The notes under the pieces: generated by a model
What the model was told of the DNA's origin: nothing
The model's database searches: none
What the model saw: only the letters and a program-made list of their open reading frames with translations
Source: Xylanimonas allomyrinae
GTDB taxonomy: Bacteria; Actinomycetota; Actinomycetes; Actinomycetales; Cellulomonadaceae
Assembly (NCBI RefSeq): GCF_004135345.1
Contig: NZ_CP035495.1
Coordinates: 3,472,001 to 3,536,000, forward strand
DNA length: 64,000 bases
Reading direction: 5' to 3'
Translations under genes and position numbers: made by a program
Part shown: positions 1 to 8,306 of the stretch, piece by piece
Layout of the letters: the number at the start of each line of letters is the position of its first letter
Numbering within the stretch: position 1 is the first letter of the stretch

Positions 1-366
1 CAGGCGATCAAGGCGGGCCGGCGCGTCGTCACCGAACGGTTCGGTGTCGACGCCGAGACCTGCACGGGCGACCACGCCTGCATCCGCGTCTCGGGCTGCC
101 CGTCGCTGTCGATCAAGGCCAACCCCGACCCGATGCGGACCGACCCCGTGGCGACCGTGCTCGACTCGTGCGTCGGCTGCGGCGTCTGCGGCGCCAACGC
201 CCACGCGGCGTCCCTGTGCCCGTCGTTCTACCGCAGCGACCTGGTGTTCAACCCGACGCGGCGCGACAGGCTGCTCGCCCGCTGGCGCGCGGTGTGGATC
301 GGCGCCCTGTCACGCGGCGTGGAACGCCGGGCCGCCCGACTCGAACCCGCCGAGGTGAACCGATGA
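1..366 (+). CDS. Indolepyruvate:ferredoxin oxidoreductase, C-terminal ferredoxin part (5' truncated by window)
   Basis: Frame 1 is open from the first base to a TGA at 364-366, so only the last 121 codons are visible. They hold two cysteine clusters, one built around CTGDHACIRVSGCP and the second around CVGCGVCG with a distal LCP. This is the pattern expected for the two [4Fe-4S] clusters at the C-terminus of the large subunit of indolepyruvate ferredoxin oxidoreductase, which oxidatively decarboxylates aryl pyruvates to aryl-CoA and passes electrons to ferredoxin. The stop overlaps the next start as ATGA, so the two subunits are translationally coupled. The thiamine-diphosphate domains lie outside the window. 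Identity rests on the cluster motifs and on the neighbour; other 2-oxoacid:ferredoxin oxidoreductases are possible. Confidence 0.8.
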   Translation, partial: QAIKAGRRVVTERFGVDAETCTGDHACIRVSGCPSLSIKANPDPMRTDPVATVLDSCVGCGVCGANAHAASLCPSFYRSDLVFNPTRRDRLLARWRAVWIGALSRGVERRAARLEPAEVNR

Positions 367-2003
367 GCAGCTGGAGCACGGGCCGCAGGCCCCTCACGAT
401 CGCGATCCTCGCCATGGGCGGCGAGGGCGGCGGCGTCCTCGCCGACTGGATCGTCGCCGTCGGGGAGCGCGCGGGGTACCACGCGCAGAACACCTCGGTC
501 GCGGGCGTCGCCCAGCGCACCGGGGCGACCGTCTACTACGTCGAGCTGTACCCGGGCGGCCAGGCAGGACCGGAGGACACCCGCAGCGAGCCGGTGCTGA
601 GCCTGTTCCCCACGCCCGGGGAGGTCGACGTCGTCATCGCCTCCGAGCTCATGGAGGCCGGGCGGGCGATCCAGAGAGGCTTCGCCACCCCGGACCGCAC
701 GACGCTCATCGCCTCGACCCACCGCGTCTACTCGATGGACGAGAAGCTTGCCCTCGGTGACGGCCGCGTCGACAGCAACACGCTGCTCGAAGCCGCGCAC
801 GGCGGGGCGAAGCGCCTCATCGCGGCAGACTTCATGGCGCTCGCCCTCGAGGCGCGCAGCGTGATCAGCGCCTCGCTGTTCGGTGCGCTGGCCGGCTCGG
901 GCGCGCTGCCGTTCGACAGGGCGGGCTTCGAGGACGCGATCCGGGCCAGCGGGAAGGGCGTCGACGCCTCGCTGGCCGCCTTCGCCGCAGGCCTGGACGC
1001 CGCGCAGCGCCCCGCACCGCGCCCCCTCCCGGCGGAAGGCCGCGGCACCGGACCCGTGCCCGTGACCATCGGCCGCAGCCGGCCCGTGGACGCCACCGAG
1101 GCGGCGGCCGCCGCGGCCGCCGAGCGGCGCGCGGAGCAGGCCGTGCGCGACCCGGCCTCGCTCGTCGGCCCGGGCCTGCAGGACGCGGCCGCCCGGGTCG
1201 CCGCCGACTTCCCCGCCCCCGCGCGCTCGATGCTGCTGCACGGCGTCGTACGCACCGCCGTCCACCAGGACACGCGCTACACCGACACCTACCTTGACCG
1301 TGTCGCACGGTTCGTCGCCCTCGAACGGCCCGACGGCCCGGCCCGGCTGACCACCGAGGCCGCCCGCCACGTGGCGCTGTGGATGTGCTATCAGGACACC
1401 ATCCACGTCGCGCAGCAGAAGATCCGCCGCCGCCGCCTCGACGCCGTGCGCGCCGAGGCCAAGGCGGCACCCGGGCAGCTCCTGAACGTGCGCGAGTACC
1501 TGCACCCGCAGCTCGACGAGATCGCCGACACCCTCCCGACGGCGATCGGCCGGCGCGTGGCCGCGTCCGCCGGGCTCGGCCGCGCCATCGGCCGGGTCAC
1601 CCGCGACGGCATGGTCGTCAACACCACCGGCGTCGTCGGCTTCACGATGCTGTGGGCCATGGCCAGGTTCCGGCCGCTGCGGCCCCGGTCGCTGCGCTTC
1701 GGGCGCGAGCAGGCCGCCATCGAGTCCTGGATCACGCAGGCGCTCGCCGCGGCCGCGGTCGACTACGACCTCGCCTGCGAGATCGTCGAGTGCCAGCGCG
1801 TGCTCAAGGGGTACGGAGCCACGCACCGGCACGGCACGGAGAGCTTCGCGACGCTCCTGGAGGTCGCCGCGGATCTCGTCGGCGATCCGGGAGCTGCCCC
1901 GACCCTGGCCCGCCTGCGCGACGCCGCGCTCGCCGACGAGGACGGTGCCGCGCTCCGTCAGGCGCGCGCCGCGCTCGACGGCGGTGTCGCGCGGGCCGGC
2001 TGA
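363..2003 (+). CDS. Indolepyruvate ferredoxin oxidoreductase beta subunit-like protein (gamma domain plus DUF6537-like C-terminus)
   Basis: The 546-residue product opens with a 2-oxoacid:ferredoxin oxidoreductase gamma-type domain (about residues 10-200; glycine-rich ILAMGGEGGGVLADW, then TSVAGVAQRTGATVYYVE). A long alpha-helical C-terminal half follows, resembling the DUF6537 region found in long actinobacterial and proteobacterial beta subunits. The ATG at 363 overlaps the upstream stop by 4 bp, which fixes the start. It should pair with the upstream ferredoxin-bearing subunit in aryl-pyruvate or branched-chain keto acid oxidation in the cytoplasm. A low-complexity Ala/Glu stretch near residues 240-260 links the domains. 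No frameshift is seen. The exact substrate cannot be read from sequence. Confidence 0.85.
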   Translation: MSSWSTGRRPLTIAILAMGGEGGGVLADWIVAVGERAGYHAQNTSVAGVAQRTGATVYYVELYPGGQAGPEDTRSEPVLSLFPTPGEVDVVIASELMEAGRAIQRGFATPDRTTLIASTHRVYSMDEKLALGDGRVDSNTLLEAAHGGAKRLIAADFMALALEARSVISASLFGALAGSGALPFDRAGFEDAIRASGKGVDASLAAFAAGLDAAQRPAPRPLPAEGRGTGPVPVTIGRSRPVDATEAAAAAAAERRAEQAVRDPASLVGPGLQDAAARVAADFPAPARSMLLHGVVRTAVHQDTRYTDTYLDRVARFVALERPDGPARLTTEAARHVALWMCYQDTIHVAQQKIRRRRLDAVRAEAKAAPGQLLNVREYLHPQLDEIADTLPTAIGRRVAASAGLGRAIGRVTRDGMVVNTTGVVGFTMLWAMARFRPLRPRSLRFGREQAAIESWITQALAAAAVDYDLACEIVECQRVLKGYGATHRHGTESFATLLEVAADLVGDPGAAPTLARLRDAALADEDGAALRQARAALDGGVARAG

Positions 2004-2025
2004 GCGAGGCGGTCCCGCACGTCCG

Positions 2026-3012
2026 TCAGTACACGAGCACCGGCGTCCCGATCGGCATGCCCCATGAGTCCCACAGCCAGTTCATCGCCCCGTTGGAGAC
2101 CCGCACGCACCCGTGCGACGCGGGGTACGGCGGGATCGACCCCGAGCCGTGGACGGCGATGCCGCCCGAGAAGTACTTGGGCCGCCACATGTCGCCCAGC
2201 TCGAGCGTCGAGCTGTGCATGCCGTTGTCCTGGCTGTAGACCTGGAACGAGCCGCGCGGCGTGTGCGCGACGAACTGACCACCCTTGGCCTCGAACGGCT
2301 TGCCGTTGCCGGACGACGCGTTGATGACCTTGGTGACGTGGCCGCCGTCGACGGCCAGCAGGATCTGCCGCTCCAGGTCGATCTCGACGACGTGGCCGGA
2401 CGTCGAACGCGGCGTGGGCCGGTATCCGGCGTCGAGCGCGGCCTGCGTCTGCGGGCCGATGACGCCGTCGCGGCCGAGGCCGGCCGCCTTCTGGAAGGCC
2501 CACACGGCCTGGCGGGTGCTCGAGCCGTAGACACCGTCGGGGTCCACGAGGCCGTAGCCGAGCTCCTGGAGCCGCTGCTGCAGCGCGAGCACCTCGGGGC
2601 CGGTGGACCCGTGCGTGACGTACTGCGGCGCGGGCGGCTCCGTGGGCTCGGGCGTCTCGGCCGGTGGCGGCGTGACGGGAGGCGTCGCCTCCGGGGTCGG
2701 TGCGTCCGCGGCGGGAACCTCGGGCGTCGCCTCCGGCTCGGGCGTCGGTGTCGGTGTCGGTGTCGGCGTCGACGGCGGTGTGCTCGTGCCGGGCGTCGCC
2801 CGGGTCGATGCCGTGGGAGCCGGCGACGACGTGGCCGACGGCGACCCCGCAGACGACGCCGCACCCGCAGGGCTCGCCTCACCGGGCCAGGCGCACCCGG
2901 CCGGGACTGCCACGAGCCCTGCCGCGAGCCCTGCCACGAGTGCGCGGCGGAGCGGGACGCGGGCGCGCCTGTGTCCCGTGCGGGGCCCCGTGCCGGCCGT
3001 GCCGTGCGTCAT
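2026..3012 (-). CDS. Secreted L,D-transpeptidase with peptidoglycan-binding domain
   Basis: The 328-residue product has a basic N-terminus, a hydrophobic segment ending near Cys40 (VPAGC, a weak lipobox because of the Pro), and a Pro/Thr/Glu-rich linker (about 45-120) suited to crossing the wall. Next comes a PG_binding_1 module (about 130-195; VLALQQRLQELGYG) and a C-terminal YkuD domain. The YkuD signature HGSGSIPPYPASHGCVRV places the nucleophile at Cys302 with His300. The family makes 3-3 peptidoglycan cross-links or attaches proteins to the wall and is imipenem-sensitive. The ATG at 3012 is preceded by GGGAGGA at good spacing; longer in-frame extensions have no signal-peptide logic. It converges tail-to-tail with the oxidoreductase operon and appears monocistronic. 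Confidence 0.9.
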   Translation of the reverse strand: MTHGTAGTGPRTGHRRARVPLRRALVAGLAAGLVAVPAGCAWPGEASPAGAASSAGSPSATSSPAPTASTRATPGTSTPPSTPTPTPTPTPEPEATPEVPAADAPTPEATPPVTPPPAETPEPTEPPAPQYVTHGSTGPEVLALQQRLQELGYGLVDPDGVYGSSTRQAVWAFQKAAGLGRDGVIGPQTQAALDAGYRPTPRSTSGHVVEIDLERQILLAVDGGHVTKVINASSGNGKPFEAKGGQFVAHTPRGSFQVYSQDNGMHSSTLELGDMWRPKYFSGGIAVHGSGSIPPYPASHGCVRVSNGAMNWLWDSWGMPIGTPVLVY

Positions 3013-3142
3013 GGATCGTCCTCCCGTGCCATGTCTGAGGTTCAGATGGTGCGCCCACTCTCTCTCACGCACGCGCAACCACCCACGTGGTGCGCCGATC
3101 GTCACGCACTCGTGATGTCGGCCGGCCCGGGCCGGCCGCGAC

Positions 3143-4177
3143 TCACCCGACCGTTCCCCCCTCGGCCCCGAGCCAGGCGTCGACCCCCGCCAGCATGCGC
3201 ACCTTGCTGGCGGGAGTCGCGCGGCTCGCCCGGATCGAGGCGCGCGCCAGATCCGCGAGCTCGGCGTCGTCGAACCCGTGGACGGTGCGCGCGGCCTCGT
3301 ACTGGTCGACGAGCCGCGACCCGAACAGCAGCGGGTCGTCCGCACCGAGCGCCACCTCGGCGCCCGCGTCCACGAGCGCACGCAGGGGCACCGCGGCCGT
3401 GTCCGCATACACCCCGAGCCCCACGTTCGACGCCGGGCAGACCTCGAGGGCGACCCCGCGCGCTACCAGCCTGGCAAGCACTGCCGGATCCTCGCTGGCG
3501 CGCACGCCGTGCCCCAGGCGATCGGGCAGCAGCATCTCGGCCACCGTGCCCACGTGCTCGGGCCCGAGCAGCTCACCGCCGTGCGGCACCGACGCCAGGC
3601 CCGCGTCGCGCGCGATGCGGAACGCGTGCGCGAACGCCTCGGTGTCTCCCGACCGCTCGTCGTTGCTCAGCCCGAACCCGACCACCTCGCCCGGCCCGTG
3701 CCCCGCGTACCGGGCGGCAAGCCGCGCGAGCGTGCGCGCGTCCAGGGGGTGGCGCATGCGGCTTGCCGCGACGACGACGGCGACCTCCAGGCCGTGCGCG
3801 GCGCTCGCAGTCCTCGCGGCATCGAGCACGATCTCGACCGCGGGCGTGATCCCGCCGACGAACTGCGCGTACGACGTCGGGTCGACCTGGAGCTCCAGGC
3901 GCACCGACCCCTCGGCGGCGTCGGCGGCCGCGGCCTCGTCGACGATGCGACGCATGTCGGCCTCCGAGCGCACGCACGCGCGCGCGGCGTCGTACAGGCG
4001 CTGGAACCGGAACCAGCCGCGCTGCGTCGCCGGGACGCGCAGCGGGTCGCCGTCGAGCAGAGCCGACGGCAGGCGCATGCCGCGCTCGTCCGCGATCGCG
4101 CGCAGCGTGGGCACGCTCATCGACCCCGTGAAGTGCAGGTGCAGGTGGGCCTTGGGCAGCCGGGTGAGGTCGCGCAC
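3143..4177 (-). CDS. add: Adenosine deaminase
   Basis: This 344-residue amidohydrolase carries the ADA signatures in order: PKAHLHLHFTGS (metal-binding His13/His15), VPHGGELLGPEHV (catalytic Glu region), DRLGHGVRA, EVCPASNVGLGVY and LGADDPLLFG (metal-binding Asp). It would deaminate adenosine or deoxyadenosine to inosine for purine salvage. The form with HLHLHF and ADDPLLFG is the actinobacterial variant, so action on a related nucleoside cannot be excluded. The GTG start at 4177 has no Shine-Dalgarno, but a GAGACT hexamer lies exactly 6 nt upstream, as in several other genes here that look leaderless. It is separated by 25 bp from the response regulator on the same strand. Confidence 0.85.
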   Translation of the reverse strand: MRDLTRLPKAHLHLHFTGSMSVPTLRAIADERGMRLPSALLDGDPLRVPATQRGWFRFQRLYDAARACVRSEADMRRIVDEAAAADAAEGSVRLELQVDPTSYAQFVGGITPAVEIVLDAARTASAAHGLEVAVVVAASRMRHPLDARTLARLAARYAGHGPGEVVGFGLSNDERSGDTEAFAHAFRIARDAGLASVPHGGELLGPEHVGTVAEMLLPDRLGHGVRASEDPAVLARLVARGVALEVCPASNVGLGVYADTAAVPLRALVDAGAEVALGADDPLLFGSRLVDQYEAARTVHGFDDAELADLARASIRASRATPASKVRMLAGVDAWLGAEGGTVG

Positions 4178-4183
4178 GGGGGC

Positions 4184-4189
4184 AGTCTC
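4184..4189 (-). promoter_or_regulatory. Putative -10 element (GAGACT) for leaderless add
   Basis: GAGACT on the minus strand is followed by 6 nt and then the GTG start of the adenosine deaminase. No ribosome binding site is present. The spacing would put the transcript start at or next to the start codon. This is an inference from spacing and the recurring pattern; no good -35 is evident. Confidence 0.35.
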
Positions 4190-4202
4190 GCACCCAGGCG
4201 CG

Positions 4203-4859
4203 CTACGCCAGCCAGCCGCGGCGCCGCGCTTCGGTCACCGCGCCTGTCCGGTCGTCCACCCCGAGCTTGGCGAACGTGCGCAGCAGGTGGGTCTTGACCG
4301 TCGCCTCGCCGATGAACAGCGCGCGGCCCACCTCGGCGTTGGAGCGCCCCTCGGCGACGAGCGCGAGCACCTGCGCCTCGCGCGCGGTCGGCCGTTCGGC
4401 GGTGCTGCGCATCGAGCCCACCAGGCGGGTCGCGACCGTCGGAGCGAGCACCGTCTGCCCCTGGGCGGCCGCGCGCACGCCCCGCACCAGCGTGTCGCGC
4501 GGCGTGTCCTTGAGCAGGTAGCCCGTGGCCCCGGCCTCGACCGCACGCAGGATGTCTGCGTCGGTGTCGTAGGTGGTCAGCACCAGCACGCGCGGGCCGG
4601 TGCCGGCGATCCGCGCGGTCGCGCCCACGCCGTCGAGCACCGGCATGCGCAGGTCCATGAGCACGACGTCGGGGGTCAGCGAGGCCGCGAGCGCCACCGC
4701 GACCTCGCCGTCCCCGGCCTCGCCGACCACCTCCAGGTCGGGCTCCCCGGCGAGCATCCCCACGAGCCCCGAGCGCACCACGGGGTGGTCGTCGACCACC
4801 AGCACGCGCACGACGGCGCCTGCCGCACCCTCGCCGGCTCCGCCCGCGGCGCCGGTCAC
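4203..4859 (-). CDS. NarL/LuxR-family response regulator
   Basis: The 218-residue product has a receiver domain (about 16-135) with acidic pair Asp23/Asp24, phospho-acceptor Asp69 in PDVVLMDLRMP and a conserved Lys in YLLKDTPRD. A LuxR-type HTH follows (about 150-210; PTAREAQVLALVAEGRSN, then ATVKTHLLRTFAKLGV). The GTG at 4859 overlaps the kinase stop as GTGA, so kinase and regulator are coupled. With the upstream kinase and ABC genes it forms a DesKR-like module in which the regulator probably controls its own exporter operon. The target operator cannot be identified here. Confidence 0.92.
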   Translation of the reverse strand: MTGAAGGAGEGAAGAVVRVLVVDDHPVVRSGLVGMLAGEPDLEVVGEAGDGEVAVALAASLTPDVVLMDLRMPVLDGVGATARIAGTGPRVLVLTTYDTDADILRAVEAGATGYLLKDTPRDTLVRGVRAAAQGQTVLAPTVATRLVGSMRSTAERPTAREAQVLALVAEGRSNAEVGRALFIGEATVKTHLLRTFAKLGVDDRTGAVTEARRRGWLA

Positions 4860-6154
4860 GACGCGCTCCGCGCCGGCAGCCGCACGTGCACGGCCGTCCC
4901 GCCGTCCTCGCGCGGCCCGACGTCGAGAGACCCGCCACCGGCGGTGACCCGTTCGCGCATGCCCCGCAGCCCGAACCCCTCGGCGACGTCGTCGTCGATG
5001 CCGCGCCCGTCGTCGATCACGTCGAGCTCGACGGGCCGGCCCCCGCCGCCGCGCAACGTCACCCGCACGGAGGCGGCGCCCGCGTGGCGGCGCACGTTGG
5101 CCAGGGCTTCCTGGGCGGCGCGCAGCAGCACGACCTCCTCGGCCGGTTCGAGCGCGCCCACGTCGTCGGCGCTCACGGTGGCGCGCGCGCCCGTCTCGGC
5201 GGCCCAGCGGCCGGCCAGGCGGCGCAGCGCGTCCGTGAGCGTCGCACCCTGGAGCGGCACGGGCGCGAAGGCCGCGACGAGGCCGCGCGCCTCGGCGAGG
5301 TTGTCGCGCGCCGTGGTCTCCATGGTCGCCAGGCGCTCGCGGACGGACCCGTCGTCGCCCCGGTCGAGCGCCGCCCCGGCGGCCTGGGCCTGCATGACGA
5401 CGCTCGTGAAGCCCTGGGCGAGGGTGTCGTGGATCTCGCGGGCCAGGCGCTCACGCTCGGCCACCACGCCCGCGGCGTGCTGCGTCGCGGCGAGCTCCGC
5501 CTGCGCGGCCCGTAGGCGGTCGACGAGCCGGGCGTTCTCCTCCGACTGCCGCATCGTGAACGCCACCCACAGGCCGAGCGCGACGACGAACACGAACGTC
5601 ACACCCATCTGCGGGGCGGCCTGGGCGAGCGCGGCGTCCTCCCAGCCGGCCGATCCCCAGATCCCGAGCGTGGTCCCGACGACGAGCGCCGTGACCACCA
5701 CGATGCCGTCGCGCAGGGAGTCGGTCAGCATCCAGGCGTGCGCGAACGCCATGAACAGCAGCGAGACGGCGACGTCGCCCTGCGTGACGGCTCCGGTCGT
5801 CGCGACGACCACGACCGCCAGGTAGGCCAGCGCGCGCGCCCGGTCGCGGGTACGCGCCGCCCGCGCCCCCACCAGCGCGTACGCCAGGGCGATGACGGCG
5901 ACGCACACGAGCTGGACGGCCAGGGCGCGCCCGCGGCTCCCGGCGAGCAGCAGCGAGAGCACGGTCAGCGCGAGCACCGCGTAGGCCGCCACGTCCCACC
6001 ACAGCACGATGCGGTCCCACGCCCAGGGGTCGCGGGGGCCGTCCGTCGCGACGGCGTCGCCGACCGGCACCGTGCCCTGCTCAGCCGTGCCCTGCTCAGC
6101 CGTGCCCTGCTCAGCCGTGCCCTGCTCAACCGTGCCCTGCTCAGCAGTCGTCAC
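4856..6154 (-). CDS. Sensor histidine kinase (HisKA_3/DesK type) with repeat-bearing N-terminus
   Basis: The 432-residue product starts with a hydrophilic cytoplasmic tail made of five EQGT[A/V] repeats (residues 4-28). About five membrane segments follow (roughly 50-71, 76-96, 108-122, 150-165, 183-200), then a coiled linker, the HisKA_3 box REIHDTLAQG with phospho-His242, and a HATPase domain (ALANVRRHAG N-box, DDGRGIDDD G1 box). No extracellular sensor domain is visible, so the signal is likely sensed in the membrane or from the adjacent transporter. The GTG at 6154 is chosen because GGAGG lies 4 nt upstream; it overlaps the permease gene by 14 bp. The C-terminus overlaps the response regulator by 4 bp. 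Confidence 0.9.
   Translation of the reverse strand: MTTAEQGTVEQGTAEQGTAEQGTAEQGTVPVGDAVATDGPRDPWAWDRIVLWWDVAAYAVLALTVLSLLLAGSRGRALAVQLVCVAVIALAYALVGARAARTRDRARALAYLAVVVVATTGAVTQGDVAVSLLFMAFAHAWMLTDSLRDGIVVVTALVVGTTLGIWGSAGWEDAALAQAAPQMGVTFVFVVALGLWVAFTMRQSEENARLVDRLRAAQAELAATQHAAGVVAERERLAREIHDTLAQGFTSVVMQAQAAGAALDRGDDGSVRERLATMETTARDNLAEARGLVAAFAPVPLQGATLTDALRRLAGRWAAETGARATVSADDVGALEPAEEVVLLRAAQEALANVRRHAGAASVRVTLRGGGGRPVELDVIDDGRGIDDDVAEGFGLRGMRERVTAGGGSLDVGPREDGGTAVHVRLPARSAS
6071..6145 (-). repeat. Five tandem 15-bp repeats in the kinase N-terminus
   Basis: Five head-to-tail copies of CGTGCCCTGCTCAGC (plus-strand reading; the fourth copy has AAC in place of AGC) cover 6071-6145. The unit is 15 bp, so copy-number change keeps frame and adds or removes one EQGT[A/V] pentapeptide. 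The last copy also contains the stop codon of the upstream permease gene at 6141-6143. Confidence 0.95.
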
Positions 6155-6998
6155 GCCGCCTCCAGCGGAACGTGCGCAGCCCCACCGCGAGACCCACAAC
6201 CAGCCATACGACCAGTACAACAGCGGTGGCGCCGTGCTGCCACGAGCCGTCCGGTTCGAGCGCGAGCGCGGCGTCGGGCAGGAACACCGAGCGCATGCCC
6301 TGCGCCATCCACTTGAGCGGGAACACCTCGGCCACCTGGCGCAGCCACGCGGGGAGCTGGTCGAGCATGAAGAACACGCCCGAGATGAACTGCAGGACCA
6401 GCACGACGGGCGTCACGACGGCGGTCGCCGAGCGGCCCGAGCGCGGCAGCGACGAGAACGCGACGCCGCACACCGTCCCCGTGGCCGCCCCGAGCAGCAG
6501 CACCCAGGCGAAGGTCCACCAGCGGCCGGGGTCGTCGGGCAGCGGCACGTCGTAGACGAGCGTCGCGACGGCCAGCAGCGCGGCCACCTGCACCACGGTG
6601 ACCGTGAGGATCTGCGCGATCTTCCCCAGGAAGTACGCGGCTGCCGGTGCGGGCGTGGCGCGCAGCCGCTTGAGCGTGCCGTCGTCGCGCTCGACGGCGA
6701 TGGCGATGGCCAGCGACTGGAAGCTCGACAGCATGACGCCCGTGGCGACCATGCCGGGCAGGAAGTACTGCGCGAACCCGACGGCGCGCCCCGCCTCGTC
6801 GGTGATGCCGACGGGGTCGCTGCCGAACACCGTGGCGAAGATGACCAGCATGATCACGGGGTAGGCGAGGATGAAGACGACCGCGTCGCGCTCGCGCAGG
6901 AAGGTACGCAGCTCGACCCCCGCGCGGACGCGCGCGAGCGTGAGCAGGCCCGGCAGGCGTGCGGTGTCGACCGTGGCGGGCGCCGCGGTGGCGGTCAT
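6141..6998 (-). CDS. ABC-2 type transporter permease
   Basis: This 285-residue integral membrane protein has about six hydrophobic segments, a long N-terminal arm, and the typical ABC-2 pattern of a first helix at FILAYPVIMLVIFATVFG and a late GLRTFRWRR tail. It forms the membrane half of an exporter with the ATPase encoded just upstream. The ATG at 6998 overlaps the ATPase stop as ATGA. The 3' end overlaps the kinase start by 14 bp, so ATPase, permease, kinase and regulator form one transcript. Family members export drugs, lipids, peptides or polysaccharide; the substrate is not predictable from sequence. Confidence 0.88.
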   Translation of the reverse strand: MTATAAPATVDTARLPGLLTLARVRAGVELRTFLRERDAVVFILAYPVIMLVIFATVFGSDPVGITDEAGRAVGFAQYFLPGMVATGVMLSSFQSLAIAIAVERDDGTLKRLRATPAPAAAYFLGKIAQILTVTVVQVAALLAVATLVYDVPLPDDPGRWWTFAWVLLLGAATGTVCGVAFSSLPRSGRSATAVVTPVVLVLQFISGVFFMLDQLPAWLRQVAEVFPLKWMAQGMRSVFLPDAALALEPDGSWQHGATAVVLVVWLVVGLAVGLRTFRWRRRDDC

Positions 6999-7900
6999 GA
7001 CGGCTCCTTCGGGGTGATGAGGTCGAGGTAGACGTCCTCGAGGCTCGGCCGGGTCACGGTCAGCCCGGGGACCTCGCCGGCGGGCGCGTTCGCGGCCAGG
7101 CGCGCGACCAGCGCCGTCGGCGTCGTCGTGCGTTCCTCGCGCGGGCGTCCGTCGTCGAGCCACCGCACCACGGGGGTGCGTGCCTGGGGTCCGCCGAGGT
7201 TCTCGGGCGTGCCGAGCGCGACCACCTTCCCGTCGCGCACGACGGCGGCGCGGTCGGCGAGCGCGGCGGCCTCGTCGAGATAGTGCGTCGTGAGCAGGAT
7301 CGTGGTGCCGTCGTCGCGCAGCGAGCGCACCAGCGCCCAGAACGCCCGGCGCGCCTCGGGGTCGAACCCGGTGGTCGGCTCGTCGAGGAAGAGCAGCTCG
7401 GGGCGGCCGACGATGCCGAGCGCGACGTCGAGTCGTCGTCGCTGCCCGCCGGACAGCGCCCGCACGCGCGCGCGCTCCTTCTCGCCGAGCCCCACGGCCG
7501 CGATCACCTCGGCGGGGTCGCGTGGCGCGGGGTAGTAGCGGGCGGTGGCGCGGACCGTCTCCGCGACGGTCAGCTCGGACAGGTCGCGCGAGTCCTGCGC
7601 GACGACGCCGACGCGGGCGCGCCACGCGCGGCCCGCCGTGGCCGGGTCCTGGCCGAGCACGCGCACCTCGCCGCCGTCGCGTGTGCGGAAGCCTTCGAGG
7701 ATCTCGACCGTGGTGGTCTTGCCCGCCCCGTTGGGGCCGAGGACGGCGAAGATCTCCCCGTGGACGACGTCGAGGTCGAGGCCGTCGAGCGCCTGCGTGG
7801 CGCCGTAGCGTTTGCGCAGGCCGCGCACCCGGACGGCGGGCGCGGTGCGGGGCGGCCGCGTCCCGGGCTGGACGGCTGGGGCCGTGTGCGTGCTGGTCAT
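6995..7900 (-). CDS. ABC transporter ATP-binding protein (DrrA/NodI-like)
   Basis: The 301-residue ATPase has Walker A GPNGAGKTT (55-63), Q-loop VVAQDSRDL, signature LSGGQ (149-153), Walker B LLFLDEP (169-175) and H-loop His206. The layout, with the C-terminal extension after residue 220, fits the drug-exporter ABC-2 family. The chosen ATG at 7900 has only a weak AGGTG upstream; a GATGCT box 6 nt before the start suggests a leaderless transcript. It is the first gene of the four-gene exporter/two-component operon running to 4203. Confidence 0.9.
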   Translation of the reverse strand: MTSTHTAPAVQPGTRPPRTAPAVRVRGLRKRYGATQALDGLDLDVVHGEIFAVLGPNGAGKTTTVEILEGFRTRDGGEVRVLGQDPATAGRAWRARVGVVAQDSRDLSELTVAETVRATARYYPAPRDPAEVIAAVGLGEKERARVRALSGGQRRRLDVALGIVGRPELLFLDEPTTGFDPEARRAFWALVRSLRDDGTTILLTTHYLDEAAALADRAAVVRDGKVVALGTPENLGGPQARTPVVRWLDDGRPREERTTTPTALVARLAANAPAGEVPGLTVTRPSLEDVYLDLITPKEPS

Positions 7901-7906
7901 GCACCT

Positions 7907-7912
7907 AGCATC
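7907..7912 (-). promoter_or_regulatory. Putative -10 element (GATGCT) for the ABC/two-component operon
   Basis: GATGCT on the minus strand lies exactly 6 nt upstream of the ATPase ATG, the spacing seen at other probable leaderless genes of this window. No clear -35 is visible, so the call rests on position. Confidence 0.35.
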
Positions 7913-8036
7913 GCCGCCAGGGAGCACGTCGCGCGACGCCCCGACGGCGGGTTCCGGGGTCCACCGAACGGTGGACGACGACGGCGCGGGCCCTCCGGCG
8001 GCCGAGCGCGGGCGGCGCGGTGGCGGCGGGAGGTGG

Positions 8037-8066
8037 TTCGACCCAGGCGCTCTCGTCGCGTACAGT
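8037..8066 (+). promoter_or_regulatory. Putative promoter of tRNA-Trp / secE-nusG
   Basis: TTCGAC (8037-8042) and TACAGT (8061-8066) are separated by 18 bp and lie about 70 bp before the tRNA. This is the best sigma-A-like match in the 237-bp gap between the divergent ABC gene and tRNA-Trp. Confidence 0.5.
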
Positions 8067-8137
8067 TGTCCCTCGGTGGTTGACGGCCGCCATGCTGGTC
8101 CGCGCCCACGCGGCGCGGCGATGGCCGTCGGTCTCAA

Positions 8138-8213
8138 AGGGTAGTGGCGCAATTGGCAGCGCAGCGGTCTCCAAAACCGCAGGTTGCAGGTTCGAGTCCT
8201 GTCTACCCTGCCA
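8138..8213 (+). tRNA. tRNA-Trp (anticodon CCA)
   Basis: The 76-nt gene folds as a standard cloverleaf. The acceptor AGGGTAG pairs with CTACCCT, followed by G and an encoded CCA. The D-arm is GCGC-loop-GCGC, the anticodon stem GCGGT/ACCGC encloses CTCCAAA with CCA as anticodon, and the T-arm has loop TTCGAGT. It sits directly before secE, the classic actinobacterial arrangement. Confidence 0.97.
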
Positions 8214-8306
8214 GGGGTCCCCGCGGCCTCGGTACGCCAGGTGTCAGTGCCGTTCAGCGCCGCCGGCAGGTGGCGCGAACGCTGTCGGAAGATCGAGGTT
8301 GGACGA

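Noticed and set aside
168-362. N-terminal extension of the oxidoreductase beta subunit
   Set aside because: The extra residues are Arg-rich antisense-like translation of the upstream ferredoxin domain; the ATGA overlap at 363 is a better start.
6071-6145. Tandem repeat as a CRISPR array
   Set aside because: Units are contiguous without spacers, lie inside a coding region and no cas genes are present.
7283-8083. Plus-strand open frame of 266 codons opposite the ABC ATPase gene
   Set aside because: Low-complexity Arg/Gly composition with no motif; shadow of the ATPase gene.
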